Assembly: GCF_017744015.1 (NCBI RefSeq)
Contig: NZ_JAGHRA010000024.1
Span: 1-32,206, forward strand
Reading direction: 5' to 3'
Source of the DNA: Paracoccus sp. R12_2
Lineage (GTDB): Bacteria; Pseudomonadota; Alphaproteobacteria; Rhodobacterales; Rhodobacteraceae
Length of the DNA: 32,206 nt
Part shown: positions 1 through 7,423 of the stretch, one piece after another
Layout: every line of letters begins with the position of its first letter
Position numbering within the stretch: the stretch's first letter is position 1
Translations under genes and position numbers: made by a program
The notes under the pieces: model-generated
Told to the model about the DNA's origin: nothing
Seen by the model: the letters and a program-made list of their open reading frames with translations, nothing else
Databases searched by the model: none

Positions 1-2
1 CA

Positions 3-92
3 CGACCGCCAACCGGGAGAACCTCCAATGTAGTCTCCATGGAGAAAATCCATTCCAACAATCACCAAGGTCCAAAGAACCGATCAGGATGA
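3..92 (+). CDS. C-terminal tail of an upstream gene (partial)
   Basis: A reading frame is open from the left edge to a TGA at 90-92 and gives about 29 polar residues with no recognisable motif. I call it because its stop forms an ATGA overlap with an ATG at 89. The same junction type links the next two genes downstream. If real, it is the end of another gene of the coupled recombinase operon, possibly a third recombinase as in recombinase-in-trio or Tn554-like elements. The piece is too short to identify, and the frame may be open by chance. Confidence 0.3.
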   Translation, partial: RPPTGRTSNVVSMEKIHSNNHQGPKNRSG

Positions 93-188
93 GAGCCGGA
101 AGGTGGGGCGCTGAAGACGCTTACGGATATTCTTGAGATCCCCGGCATCCGGTCGGACAGGAAAACGCTCGATGCGCTCGGCGAGGTT

Positions 189-2120
189 ATGGGTATCCAC
201 TTGCCGATGCCGGCGGGTCAGATGACCTATTCGCGCCTGATGAGCGACCTGGCCCGCCCGACAGGGGATGAGAAATCCGACAGCCGCAACCGTGTGCTCA
301 TCTCCCGCCTCAAGGCATTTCTGAAGGCCGCGGGTTGGGTGGCCGAGATCGAAATCGTGGATCGCCGGCGCGCGATCGAGAAATTGTCGAGTTGGTCGGC
401 TGCAACCCTCGACCTTACGGAAAACAGCTTCGCCACCTACAAATCCGACATCCTGGCGGCTATTCACTCTCATGGCGGTCGAAACCGGCCGTCCGGAATT
501 CGGGACGTGGCTGGCATCTATCGCGAAATCCACGATGTGCTGTCGGAGTCCGATTGCCCAGATGACCTGAAGCTGATCTCGGGGACGTTCTTCCATTTCC
601 TCTACCAGCGGAAAATTTCACCTGGTGAAATCTCCACAGAGGTCCTGCACGAATACTATCTGCACCGGCTCGCGGTCAGCCCGAAGGGTGAGGCGACTTG
701 CAAGAGGCACGTGCAGCGCATCTCGGCGCTCTGCACACGCCTCGCGGCCGATGCAGACTTCAGCTCCTATGGGTTCAGCGTGGTGGAGCACCCGTTCCCG
801 GACGGGAGGAACAAGTATGGCGTCGATGCCTCGGTCTTTTCCGAGTTGCTCTCCGAGTTCGACGGGCCTGTCAGCCGGTGGCTGAGGGGCGAGGCATCTC
901 GTGATGGGCTGTCGGAAGAAGCGTTCCTCGCGCAGTTGGACGCCGACGAGTCCACGCGCCCGGTGAACCCGAAGAAAGCCCTTCTGAAAAAGAAGAACGG
1001 GGGCCGAAAGCGCACCGAGGAAGAGCGGCAGTCGGCTGGTTTCCTCCTGCCCGGACAGACATGGAGCGAGAGGACTCTCGAAAACCGGCGCTACCAGCTG
1101 ATCGCGGGAGCGAAGGCGCTCTACGCCTCGACAGGATATCTTATTGAGGACCTGACAGAATATACTGATCCGGATGTCATCGAGAGCGTCCTCGACGTTC
1201 TGAGTTCCGGGATTTCCGACGACGAATTCCCGAGCAGCTATGCCGAGTCGGTCGGGAAGACGCTGAAGAAGCTGGCGCGGGACTACATCGGTCGAAGCGC
1301 CGACGACGTGAATGCCATCGCCGGGCATATCAAGGAACATGCGATCGGCGAAACGGGCATCTCGCGTCGCAACAAGGCCCGGCTGCGCCAGATCATCGGT
1401 GACCGCCAGCAGCGGCTGATCGATCTGAGCGACATCCTGACCGACGAGGTCAACTCGATCATCGACAAACGGAAACGGAAGTGCCGCGGGAAGACCAGGA
1501 TCGACCTGCTCGGACCGGAAGAGGCCAGGGACATCATGTGCGCGATCGCCAGCGACATTCTCCTGGCGCGGGCGCCACGGCGGGCAAACATAACCGGCAT
1601 TCGTCTGCCCTGGATTTCCTGGGCGGGTGGAACGGCGCGGATTGTTGTCCCTAATGTTGAGGTGAAAGGGCGTGATAGCGATGATCCGGATCTCCATATT
1701 CCGCTCGATGAGCATGCTTCGGCCAGGTTGAAATTGTTCATCGAGAAGGTCCGGCCGAAGGCTTTGCGGGAAGGAGACGACGACAATCCATTCCTGTTCC
1801 CGTCACAGGGGGAAGGGGGCGATCCGGGGCAACCCTATGCCGGCTTGCTCGAGCGTCTCGTCCGGCACACGAAACGGATCGTGGGATTGAAGATGAATCC
1901 CCACCTCTATCGGCACTTTCTGGGCTGGCTCTGGCTCCGGGAAGATCCGGATCGGCTGCCTGATGTCCAGCGTCTCCTCGGACACAAGCGGCTCGAGACG
2001 ACCCTGGCTCACTATGCCGAGATAGACGAGGATCTCGCTCTCGACCGGTGGAGCAAATACCTCGCCGATCAAAAGTCCCGGCAGCCCGAAAAAACCAAGA
2101 AGAAAAGGAAAACAGGATGA
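189..2120 (+). CDS. Tyrosine recombinase A, complete catalytic set
   Basis: This is a site-specific tyrosine recombinase (phage-integrase superfamily), which breaks and rejoins DNA through a 3'-phosphotyrosine. Counting from the ATG at 189 it has 643 residues. The catalytic domain is C-terminal: the R-box arginine lies in an APRRAN motif near 464/465, the HLYR motif gives H572 and R575, LLGH gives H599, and Y609 follows exactly ten residues after H599. The long N-terminal part (about 440 residues) resembles the size class of Tn554 TnpB. The ATG at 189 has a poor ribosome site, with GAGG only two bases away, and coding-like sequence continues upstream to about 93. Dropping one G from the run at 105-108 would join it to an ATG at 89 that overlaps the previous stop as ATGA, giving about 676 residues. 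Its own stop overlaps the next start as ATGA. The family call is firm; the start is uncertain. Confidence 0.85.
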   Translation: MGIHLPMPAGQMTYSRLMSDLARPTGDEKSDSRNRVLISRLKAFLKAAGWVAEIEIVDRRRAIEKLSSWSAATLDLTENSFATYKSDILAAIHSHGGRNRPSGIRDVAGIYREIHDVLSESDCPDDLKLISGTFFHFLYQRKISPGEISTEVLHEYYLHRLAVSPKGEATCKRHVQRISALCTRLAADADFSSYGFSVVEHPFPDGRNKYGVDASVFSELLSEFDGPVSRWLRGEASRDGLSEEAFLAQLDADESTRPVNPKKALLKKKNGGRKRTEEERQSAGFLLPGQTWSERTLENRRYQLIAGAKALYASTGYLIEDLTEYTDPDVIESVLDVLSSGISDDEFPSSYAESVGKTLKKLARDYIGRSADDVNAIAGHIKEHAIGETGISRRNKARLRQIIGDRQQRLIDLSDILTDEVNSIIDKRKRKCRGKTRIDLLGPEEARDIMCAIASDILLARAPRRANITGIRLPWISWAGGTARIVVPNVEVKGRDSDDPDLHIPLDEHASARLKLFIEKVRPKALREGDDDNPFLFPSQGEGGDPGQPYAGLLERLVRHTKRIVGLKMNPHLYRHFLGWLWLREDPDRLPDVQRLLGHKRLETTLAHYAEIDEDLALDRWSKYLADQKSRQPEKTKKKRKTG

Positions 2121-2302
2121 AGACCCCACTCCAGAAGCGATCGGACCAAAGAAAACTGCTCCGCACCCGCGTGGACGCAATCATCGACCAATATTCCCGT
2201 CTCGTCGTCAACCCTGAGCCGGGGCCCGGGTGCACCTGTCTGGCCCTTCAGGCGGCGCGATCGGAACGACCGGCCAATTCAAGAAAGCGGGAGATCTTCT
2301 GA
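2117..2302 (+). CDS. 61-residue protein between two recombinases
   Basis: The start ATG at 2117 overlaps the stop of recombinase A as ATGA, with an AAGGA ribosome site at 2105-2109. The stop TGA at 2300-2302 shares its last base with the ATG of recombinase B (TGATG). This double coupling is the main evidence that the frame is translated. The product is basic at its N-terminus (KRSDQRK, LLRTR), with a Gly/Pro/Cys stretch (PGPGCTC) in the middle and a basic tail. It has no membrane segment and no domain I recognise. A role as an accessory DNA-binding or directionality factor for the recombinases is inferred from position only. It could also be a translated spacer that couples the two larger genes. 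Confidence 0.6.
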   Translation: MKTPLQKRSDQRKLLRTRVDAIIDQYSRLVVNPEPGPGCTCLALQAARSERPANSRKREIF

Positions 2303-3708
2303 TGCGGGCCACGAAAGCTCAGTCCGGGCGGGCCGCACCGTGCTCCCCGGAGGAATTCCGCGAGGCCTTCGGCCAGGATCGACCAGGCGTCGATCCCGGG
2401 CCCGTTCTCCGCTCCGTGCGTGGCTTTTCGGAGTGGCGCGGCGACATGGGCTGGCCCATGCCCGTGCCGGACCGCACTGAACTATCCGGCTATCTCGGCG
2501 CGCTCTCCGCGCGCCTCGGAGCAGAATACGCTTCTTCCGAGTTCGCTTACATTCAGCTCGGCGCCCCCGTCCTGTGGGGTGTCCCGGTCGCGGGCATGAT
2601 CGGTCAGGTCCTGCGACAGAGCCGGTGCACTTCGAAGGTCGCGGCCAAGTCGATCGACGAGCGGGCCCGGTCCGCCATCTCGTCGCTCCCGGACGAATGG
2701 CAAGGGAAGCTCATCGCGAAACTGATCAGTGAACCGGGACCTCACTCCGAGAAATGGAGCGCGAACCATGTTCAGTCTGTGGCGCATGCCCTGGCGCGAT
2801 GGTGTCGCGCGTCGGCCGTTCTCGGTCAAGAGCTGCGGCCAACAGGTACCTCGTTCCACATCTACGCGACCGACCTGAGGGACGACGGCGTCTCGGATCG
2901 TAGCGTGGCCGACTATCTGTCGCGCATCGTCTCCGGCTTTCGCGTCGTGGCGGATCCCGGCTTCTGTAGCACGGGGTGCGACCATGTCATCGCGCGGCAT
3001 GATGCCCTCGCCAAGGTCGCCGGCCGGCCGACGAAGACCGGCGCGCAGATCGTCGGCGCATCGACGATTTTCGATCTCGGCGTAGGCCTCATGGACGCGG
3101 CACGGGAGAATGGCCCTCGTGGTCTGCATGTCGCACGCGACTTCCGCAACGGCCTGCTGCTGTCCTTTGCCGCGGCCCTGCCGCAGCGGGCGCGGGCCCT
3201 TTCGCACCTTGCCTTCGGCACAACCGTCGTGCTCCTCGAGAGACCCTACGTTCATGTCGTGCTTCCCGGGCGCGTGCTGAAAATGCGTGAGGCGAAGAAG
3301 CGGTTCGCGGGCCATGACAAGGTCTTGATCAACCCCGTGCTGTGGTCGGCTCTCGACGACTACAAGCGGAGTTTCCGGCCGCTCTTCGATGACGGTTCGG
3401 CGCTTTTTCCGAGCATGGTCGACATGGGGGCGGCCATCACGTCGGCGCAACTCGGCCGTCTGGTCGGCGATCTGACCTTCAAGCATCTCGGCGTGCGCGT
3501 GAGCATCCATCGGGTCAGAGATAATGCCGCGACCGAGGCCTCGGAGGAAATTCAGAGCGGGGGATATCTGGCGCCGGCTCTCTTGGGCAACAAGAGCGCC
3601 GGCACGACCAGGGACAGCTACGATCACGCACAGGGGATGAGGGCCGCACGCGATCATGGGGCACGCATTGCCGGCCGGAGGTCATCTCCCAAGACCTTGC
3701 GCGTGTAG
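2302..3708 (+). CDS. Tyrosine recombinase B, His-to-Asn variant
   Basis: This is a divergent tyrosine-recombinase-family protein of 468 residues from the ATG at 2302. That start has a GGGAG site eight bases upstream and overlaps the preceding stop; an in-frame GTG at 2230 is less likely. The C-terminal half shows the fold's landmarks: a likely R-box arginine at R296 (LPQRARAL), an HRVR motif giving H403 and R406, then LLGN with N430 where histidine or tryptophan is usual, and Y440 ten residues later. The spacing matches recombinases A and D, which supports the alignment. Substitution at this position is tolerated in some family members, so activity is possible but unproven. It is the last member of the coupled operon and probably acts with recombinase A on the same ends. 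Confidence 0.72.
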   Translation: MRATKAQSGRAAPCSPEEFREAFGQDRPGVDPGPVLRSVRGFSEWRGDMGWPMPVPDRTELSGYLGALSARLGAEYASSEFAYIQLGAPVLWGVPVAGMIGQVLRQSRCTSKVAAKSIDERARSAISSLPDEWQGKLIAKLISEPGPHSEKWSANHVQSVAHALARWCRASAVLGQELRPTGTSFHIYATDLRDDGVSDRSVADYLSRIVSGFRVVADPGFCSTGCDHVIARHDALAKVAGRPTKTGAQIVGASTIFDLGVGLMDAARENGPRGLHVARDFRNGLLLSFAAALPQRARALSHLAFGTTVVLLERPYVHVVLPGRVLKMREAKKRFAGHDKVLINPVLWSALDDYKRSFRPLFDDGSALFPSMVDMGAAITSAQLGRLVGDLTFKHLGVRVSIHRVRDNAATEASEEIQSGGYLAPALLGNKSAGTTRDSYDHAQGMRAARDHGARIAGRRSSPKTLRV

Positions 3709-3868
3709 CCTCAGTGTGTCCCCGGGGCGGTCTGTTAACGAGACGCCGAAAGTGCCGCCCGCAAGGGAGAGCCTGGCATCGACATGGACGTGAACTGGGT
3801 ATGCTGCCGGTCCCCTTCCTGGCGGATCGGACACCCGGCGCCAGACACGAACGATCAGGAAGAAACCA

Positions 3869-4312
3869 ATGCACGATTACCCTCCGAGGTCTCCCGAAAC
3901 TCTTGCTGCCATGGAAAGGACCCGGGCGGCGGCCAGGCAACTGGAGACGGACGCCCGCGACGTTGCCATCTGGCTCGCGGCCCGGGCTCCCGGCATACTC
4001 GTCCGCATCGAAATCCAGCGGCATCATGGCTGCGAAGACCAAGAGCTCGCGCATGTCGTGCCCCATGTGACGGAGCCGGAGGCACGCCGAAAACTGCGGG
4101 CGGCGGCCGAGAGAGCCTTGCAGGCGTTCGGATGGACACTGAAGCCGGAGGGGCGAGACGTCTGGTCGATATTCGTTCAGGGTGAAGGGCGCACGCTGTC
4201 CGCTCACCAGCGCCTCGCGGCAATCTCGAGGTTGGAAGACGCCATGAATACAGCCTCGGTCGAGGCTACCCAATGGCCATCGACATGCGGACATGATGAT
4301 GCTGGCCCCTGA
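3869..4312 (+). CDS. Unrecognised 147-residue protein
   Basis: An ATG with an AGGAAG ribosome site about eight bases upstream opens a frame of 147 residues. The protein is soluble, rich in Ala, Arg and Glu, and mostly helical by composition, with one hydrophobic stretch (AIWLAARAPGILVRI) around residues 33-47 that is too polar for a membrane span. It lies 160 bases after recombinase B on the same strand and could be the distal gene of that operon. A small third protein also follows the recombinases in Tn554-type elements (TnpC), but I see no sequence similarity that supports this identity. No function is assigned. The overlapping frames on either strand lack ribosome sites. Confidence 0.55.
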   Translation: MHDYPPRSPETLAAMERTRAAARQLETDARDVAIWLAARAPGILVRIEIQRHHGCEDQELAHVVPHVTEPEARRKLRAAAERALQAFGWTLKPEGRDVWSIFVQGEGRTLSAHQRLAAISRLEDAMNTASVEATQWPSTCGHDDAGP

Positions 4313-4446
4313 CCGGCGGTTGTAGGTTGGCCGCCGCTCACCGCCGCAAAACACCGTGATCTCTGCATTTTTCCGGTTCAATTGAAGACGGGTCGTTTAC
4401 ACCCGCACGGGGTAGGATGTGCCCCTTCTCAATTTTTTCCGTCTTC

Positions 4447-4465
4447 TGCCGCAACGTGCCGCAAC
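4447..4465 (+). repeat. Tandem 9-base direct repeat
   Basis: TGCCGCAAC occurs at 4447-4455 and again at 4457-4465, one helical turn apart. Such spacing suits a protein that binds adjacent sites on one face of the DNA. It lies one base from the inverted repeat that starts at 4467. Confidence 0.6.
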
Positions 4466-4466
4466 A

Positions 4467-4506
4467 TCCGGACCGAGATTGCCATTTCTACAATTTCAGG
4501 TCCGGA
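4467..4506. repeat. 8-base inverted repeat with 24-base spacer
   Basis: TCCGGACC at 4467-4474 is the exact reverse complement of GGTCCGGA at 4499-4506. The spacer is AT-rich compared with its surroundings. The geometry resembles a recombinase crossover region or a dimeric operator; which it is cannot be told from sequence. Confidence 0.6.
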
Positions 4507-4550
4507 ACCGTCCAGCCGAGGGTGAAGAGAGGGAATGGGCGCCGTCATTC

Positions 4551-4588
4551 CGTTGGCCGCGCTCCTCGGGGCGAGAGCGCGGCCAACG
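4551..4588. repeat. Perfect 14-base-pair hairpin
   Basis: CGTTGGCCGCGCTC at 4551-4564 pairs perfectly with 4575-4588 across a 10-base loop. No T-run follows on either strand, so an ordinary rho-independent terminator is unlikely. It may act as a structural or binding site, or as a transcription block between the recombinase operon and the following genes. Confidence 0.7.
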
Positions 4589-4741
4589 TAAACGCGGCGC
4601 CTCGCGATTAACGAAATCAACCAAGCCGGCGACAACCCCTCCTGCTGCTACAGATGCGCCGGCAAGACACCCCCGATACGGAAAGGAGATTTCTCGGGGC
4701 CTTGACTGCCACGAACGGCGTCGACCTCCACAGGAGACCCC

Positions 4742-5158
4742 ATGTTCAACTTTTCGAGCAATCCCGTCCCGGCGGGCCGCGATCCGGCGATGCTTGCAAC
4801 CAGGACCTTCTTCCACGAGCACGGCTCGGCCATGCTCAATGCCGCTGCGCTGCTCAGCGGCCCGACTGCGCACCGTCGCTGCCTCCGGCTTCTGTCCGGA
4901 ATTTCCGAGAACTCCTCGCTCACGCGGGCGCTCAGGCAGGACCTGGTCTGGCTGCATCGGCTTGTGTGCCTCGATCTCGTCGGGGATCCGGAGGCCGAGG
5001 AAACAGCCCGCTTCGCGATGATCGACCTGCTGGATCCACGGGTCGAGGAGATCTGCCTCGAAGCCGACCGTCTCTACGATCTTCTCGTCGCGATCTCCGA
5101 TCTGGATCCCGGGTGCGATGTCATCCTGGGCGAGCTGTTCGACCTCTCTGCTGCATGA
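4742..5158 (+). CDS. Unrecognised 138-residue protein
   Basis: The ATG at 4742 follows a clear CAGGAGACCCC ribosome site. The product is a soluble 138-residue protein that looks all-helical, with acidic surfaces and repeated Leu/Arg helices (RALRQDLVWLHRLV, EADRLYDLLVAISD). I recognise no domain, catalytic motif, signal peptide or membrane span. It is followed 74 bases later by another helical protein on the same strand, and the two are probably co-transcribed. Its place inside the island marks it as cargo or as an island-maintenance gene. An antitoxin, anti-restriction or regulatory role is possible, but nothing in the sequence points to one. Confidence 0.65.
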   Translation: MFNFSSNPVPAGRDPAMLATRTFFHEHGSAMLNAAALLSGPTAHRRCLRLLSGISENSSLTRALRQDLVWLHRLVCLDLVGDPEAEETARFAMIDLLDPRVEEICLEADRLYDLLVAISDLDPGCDVILGELFDLSAA

Positions 5159-5232
5159 CGCAGTCGGCCCGCAAGGGCCGGCAGCTTGAAGGCGCGGCAA
5201 TGCCGCCGCGACCGACTCTTCTGGAGAAAGAC

Positions 5233-5661
5233 ATGCAGACCTATTACCAGATGCCGCTCGATGAGCTGTGCTCACTGCTGATCGGGATGACCCGGGGGTT
5301 CATCGACCATTTCCCTGCCAACGAGATTGCCGCCGATGCGCTCGAGCGCGGGTCGCTGCGCCGCACCCTGGAGGCGATGCGCGCCTGTGCCGGACTCTCG
5401 CGTCGCGACGACACGGACGTCGACCTCCTGTCGGCCGTCCTGGACCGCGAGCGCGAGCGAGAGCTCCTGGGCACGTTCGTGGTGTTCGATGGCCGGGACG
5501 ATCCCGATCTCGGCGCCGTTGGAGAGGTGCGGGAGGTGCTGGACCTGACGGACAGGGGACGGGCGATCGACGCGTGCATCAGGTCCCTGCGGCGCATCGC
5601 GCATATCCGCGCAATCTGCCGGGCCCGGATCGACGCCGAGAAGCTCCTGTTGGGGCGTTGA
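5233..5661 (+). CDS. Unrecognised 142-residue protein
   Basis: The start at 5233 has a GGAGAAAG ribosome site; an in-frame ATG at 5200 is possible but less well placed. The product is 142 residues, acidic and helical, with a charged Arg/Glu helix (DRERERELLG) around residues 75-85 and a basic C-terminal half. No known domain, signal or membrane segment is visible. It is the second gene of a small + strand pair, after the 138-residue protein. A strong hairpin at 5695-5720 separates it from the convergent DUF3987 gene. I saw no evident similarity between the two proteins of the pair. Confidence 0.62.
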   Translation: MQTYYQMPLDELCSLLIGMTRGFIDHFPANEIAADALERGSLRRTLEAMRACAGLSRRDDTDVDLLSAVLDRERERELLGTFVVFDGRDDPDLGAVGEVREVLDLTDRGRAIDACIRSLRRIAHIRAICRARIDAEKLLLGR

Positions 5662-5694
5662 GCAGCGCTCCCACATGGGTCGGCGAGCAGTCCC

Positions 5695-5720
5695 GGTGGC
5701 CGGCAGGAATGCCGGCCACC
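5695..5720. terminator. 11-base-pair hairpin between convergent genes
   Basis: GGTGGCCGGCA at 5695-5705 pairs perfectly with 5710-5720 around a GGAA loop (TTCC on the other strand). It lies between the + strand gene ending at 5661 and the - strand gene ending at 5730. No T-run follows on either side, so termination by the hairpin alone is likely but not certain. Confidence 0.5.
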
Positions 5721-5729
5721 ATTCGGGCG

Positions 5730-7194
5730 TCATGCCTTGGGGCTGAGCCTGAAGGCCTTGCGCCGCTTCTTTCCGTCGATCTTCGTGCCGGCGGGAAGTT
5801 CGTGGACCCATCCATATTGCATCAGGACGGCCAGCTGCCGATCGAGAGCCTTCGACCGCCGGGCGGCGACCGGCCCGAACTGCAGAACCCGGTCGGTCGC
5901 GAACCCGTCGCCGGGCTGCAGGTTCTTCCGAAGCCAGTCGAGGAGGGCTTGGGCCTGGGCGATCTCGGTCTCGTTCGTGGCCGCGATGCAGAGGAACTTG
6001 TACTGGCTCAGGTAGTATTTGACCATCTTGCAAGCTGCTTTCATGACCTCGCCGGAAACGGTCGCGGCGCCCCCGTCCTCGAAGAGCGTCATGATCGCGG
6101 CCAGCCGGCATGCGTGCTCCGGCGCCTTGGAGGCAAAGCCGGAGATGTCTGTAGCCCCATCCTCCGCGGCCGAGTTCAGACTCGACGTTGTCATGAAATT
6201 CGACGCAGATGGACAGGGCATCCTCCGAAAGGGACAGAAACCGCTGGGTTGGATCCGACAGAGTGTCCATCAGAGCTGCCTCGACTTCGTCATGGAAGCG
6301 ATCCGCGGAAGCCTCGTCCTCGGCAGTCGGACGCCGATATTTTCGGTTGCCCATGTTGCTGACGGGCCAGCACGGCAGCATCCTCGCCAGGATGCCCTGA
6401 CCGATCAGGAATTCGTCGCCGTAGGTGTCACGGATGAGCGTCGGCTGGAACATGAGGTTGATCGTGGTTGGAGTGGGAGGGACATAGCCGTCACCCTCCT
6501 GACCGGCACGCGGACGGAAGAAGTAATCGCCATCCCAGAATTTTGACACGATGCCGCTTGTTTTCGCACGCTGGTCTTTCGACATGGAATGGCCGCCCCA
6601 AAACGACGCGGCTTCGTCCGTGAACCATCCGAGAAACCCGCACCCGGACGCGATTGTCTTGAAGGCACCCTCGACGGTTGGCTCCGTCACCAGGAAGCTC
6701 GGACAGACCGGGGCCGCAGGTTTTTCTTCTCCGCGGCCGGCGCTCGCGATTTCCGACTTGTGGCGCGCCATTGCGATCTCGTGTTCCTTCCGGAGACGCA
6801 TGATCACCCGGTCGATACCGGTCTTGGCGATCTTGTCCGCGGCACTCTTCCGCTCGCCCGACAAGGCGATCGTGACGAAAGCTGCAGTCGCGTTCGAGGG
6901 CGATCCGAGGGTTTGGACCTTCGCCCGGCTCCCCGCAACGAGCGAGGCCACGGACAGAACGGATTGCGCGGCAATGGCGGCCGGCCCTTGCGTCTTCCTG
7001 ACGATTGCCTCTGCCGCGCTACGGAGCTTCGGCGTCAGGCAGTCGAGGGGGAAGGCACTGGCGGGCGGCTCCGCATGGGGCAGCGGCGTGGGCTCTCGTG
7101 GCGGAGTGGCCGCTTCTCCATGCGGGACTGAAAAGTTCGGCTTCGACGCTTTGGCGTCGACCCTGCCGACGAGGGACTTGATGCGGGCAAGCAT
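5730..7194 (-). pseudogene. DUF3987 protein gene with one frameshift
   Basis: Read from 7194 (ribosome site GGAG before the ATG), the protein matches the DUF3987 family found beside primases and helicases on islands, plasmids and prophages: a FPLDCL start of the domain near residue 48, an SGERKSAAD motif resembling a nucleotide-binding loop, a FTDEAASF segment, and QGILARML. Near 6170-6175 the frame breaks. The continuation (SKAPEHACRLAAIM and onward to SPKA) lies in another frame ending at 5730. Removing one C from the CGGCCGCGG stretch restores one open frame of 487 residues, a normal family size. As written, the first frame runs on into unrelated residues down to 5272. This is either a true pseudogene or a sequence error. 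The gene is convergent with the two unknown genes to its left and lies downstream of recombinase C on the same strand. Confidence 0.75.
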
Positions 7195-7383
7195 TCCTGA
7201 TCTCCGTTGCTGCTCGGGTTGTGATCAGGAAATCGGTCGATCGGTTTTCCGGCGGAAACGGCAGGAAGCGGATTCTTATGGCGATGGACGGCTTTTTTGG
7301 GGAGGACGCATGAGGCTTGGCTCAAGGCCATAAGACCGCGATCTCGTGGAGGCGCTTCTTGTAACGCCATGGCACATGACGAG

Positions 7384-7411
7384 AAGGCCCGGGCAGGAGC
7401 CCGGGCCTTTT
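7384..7411. terminator. Strong terminator hairpin
   Basis: An 11-base-pair GC-rich stem (7384-7394 with 7399-7409, loop AGGA) lies just beyond the stop of recombinase C at 7424. On the + strand it ends in TTTT. On the - strand it is followed by TTCTC, so it most likely ends the recombinase D-C transcript and may work in both directions. Confidence 0.65.
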
Positions 7412-7423
7412 CAGAACTCCGGG

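Larger units (their letters stand above)
4313..4741. other. Repeat-rich intergenic stretch
   Basis: There is no convincing gene in these 429 bases. The stretch contains a tandem 9-base direct repeat, an 8-base inverted repeat with a 24-base spacer, and a perfect 14-base-pair hairpin, listed separately. It also has AT-richer runs near 4360-4390 and 4425-4440, unlike its GC-rich surroundings. It separates the recombinase operon from the next two genes. It could hold a promoter for the gene at 4742, a recombination site, or an origin-type structure; the sequence does not decide between them. Confidence 0.6.

Noticed and set aside
2230..2301. GTG start for recombinase B
   Set aside because: The ATG at 2302 has a GGGAG site and a TGATG overlap with the preceding frame; the extra 24 codons overlap the 61-residue gene.
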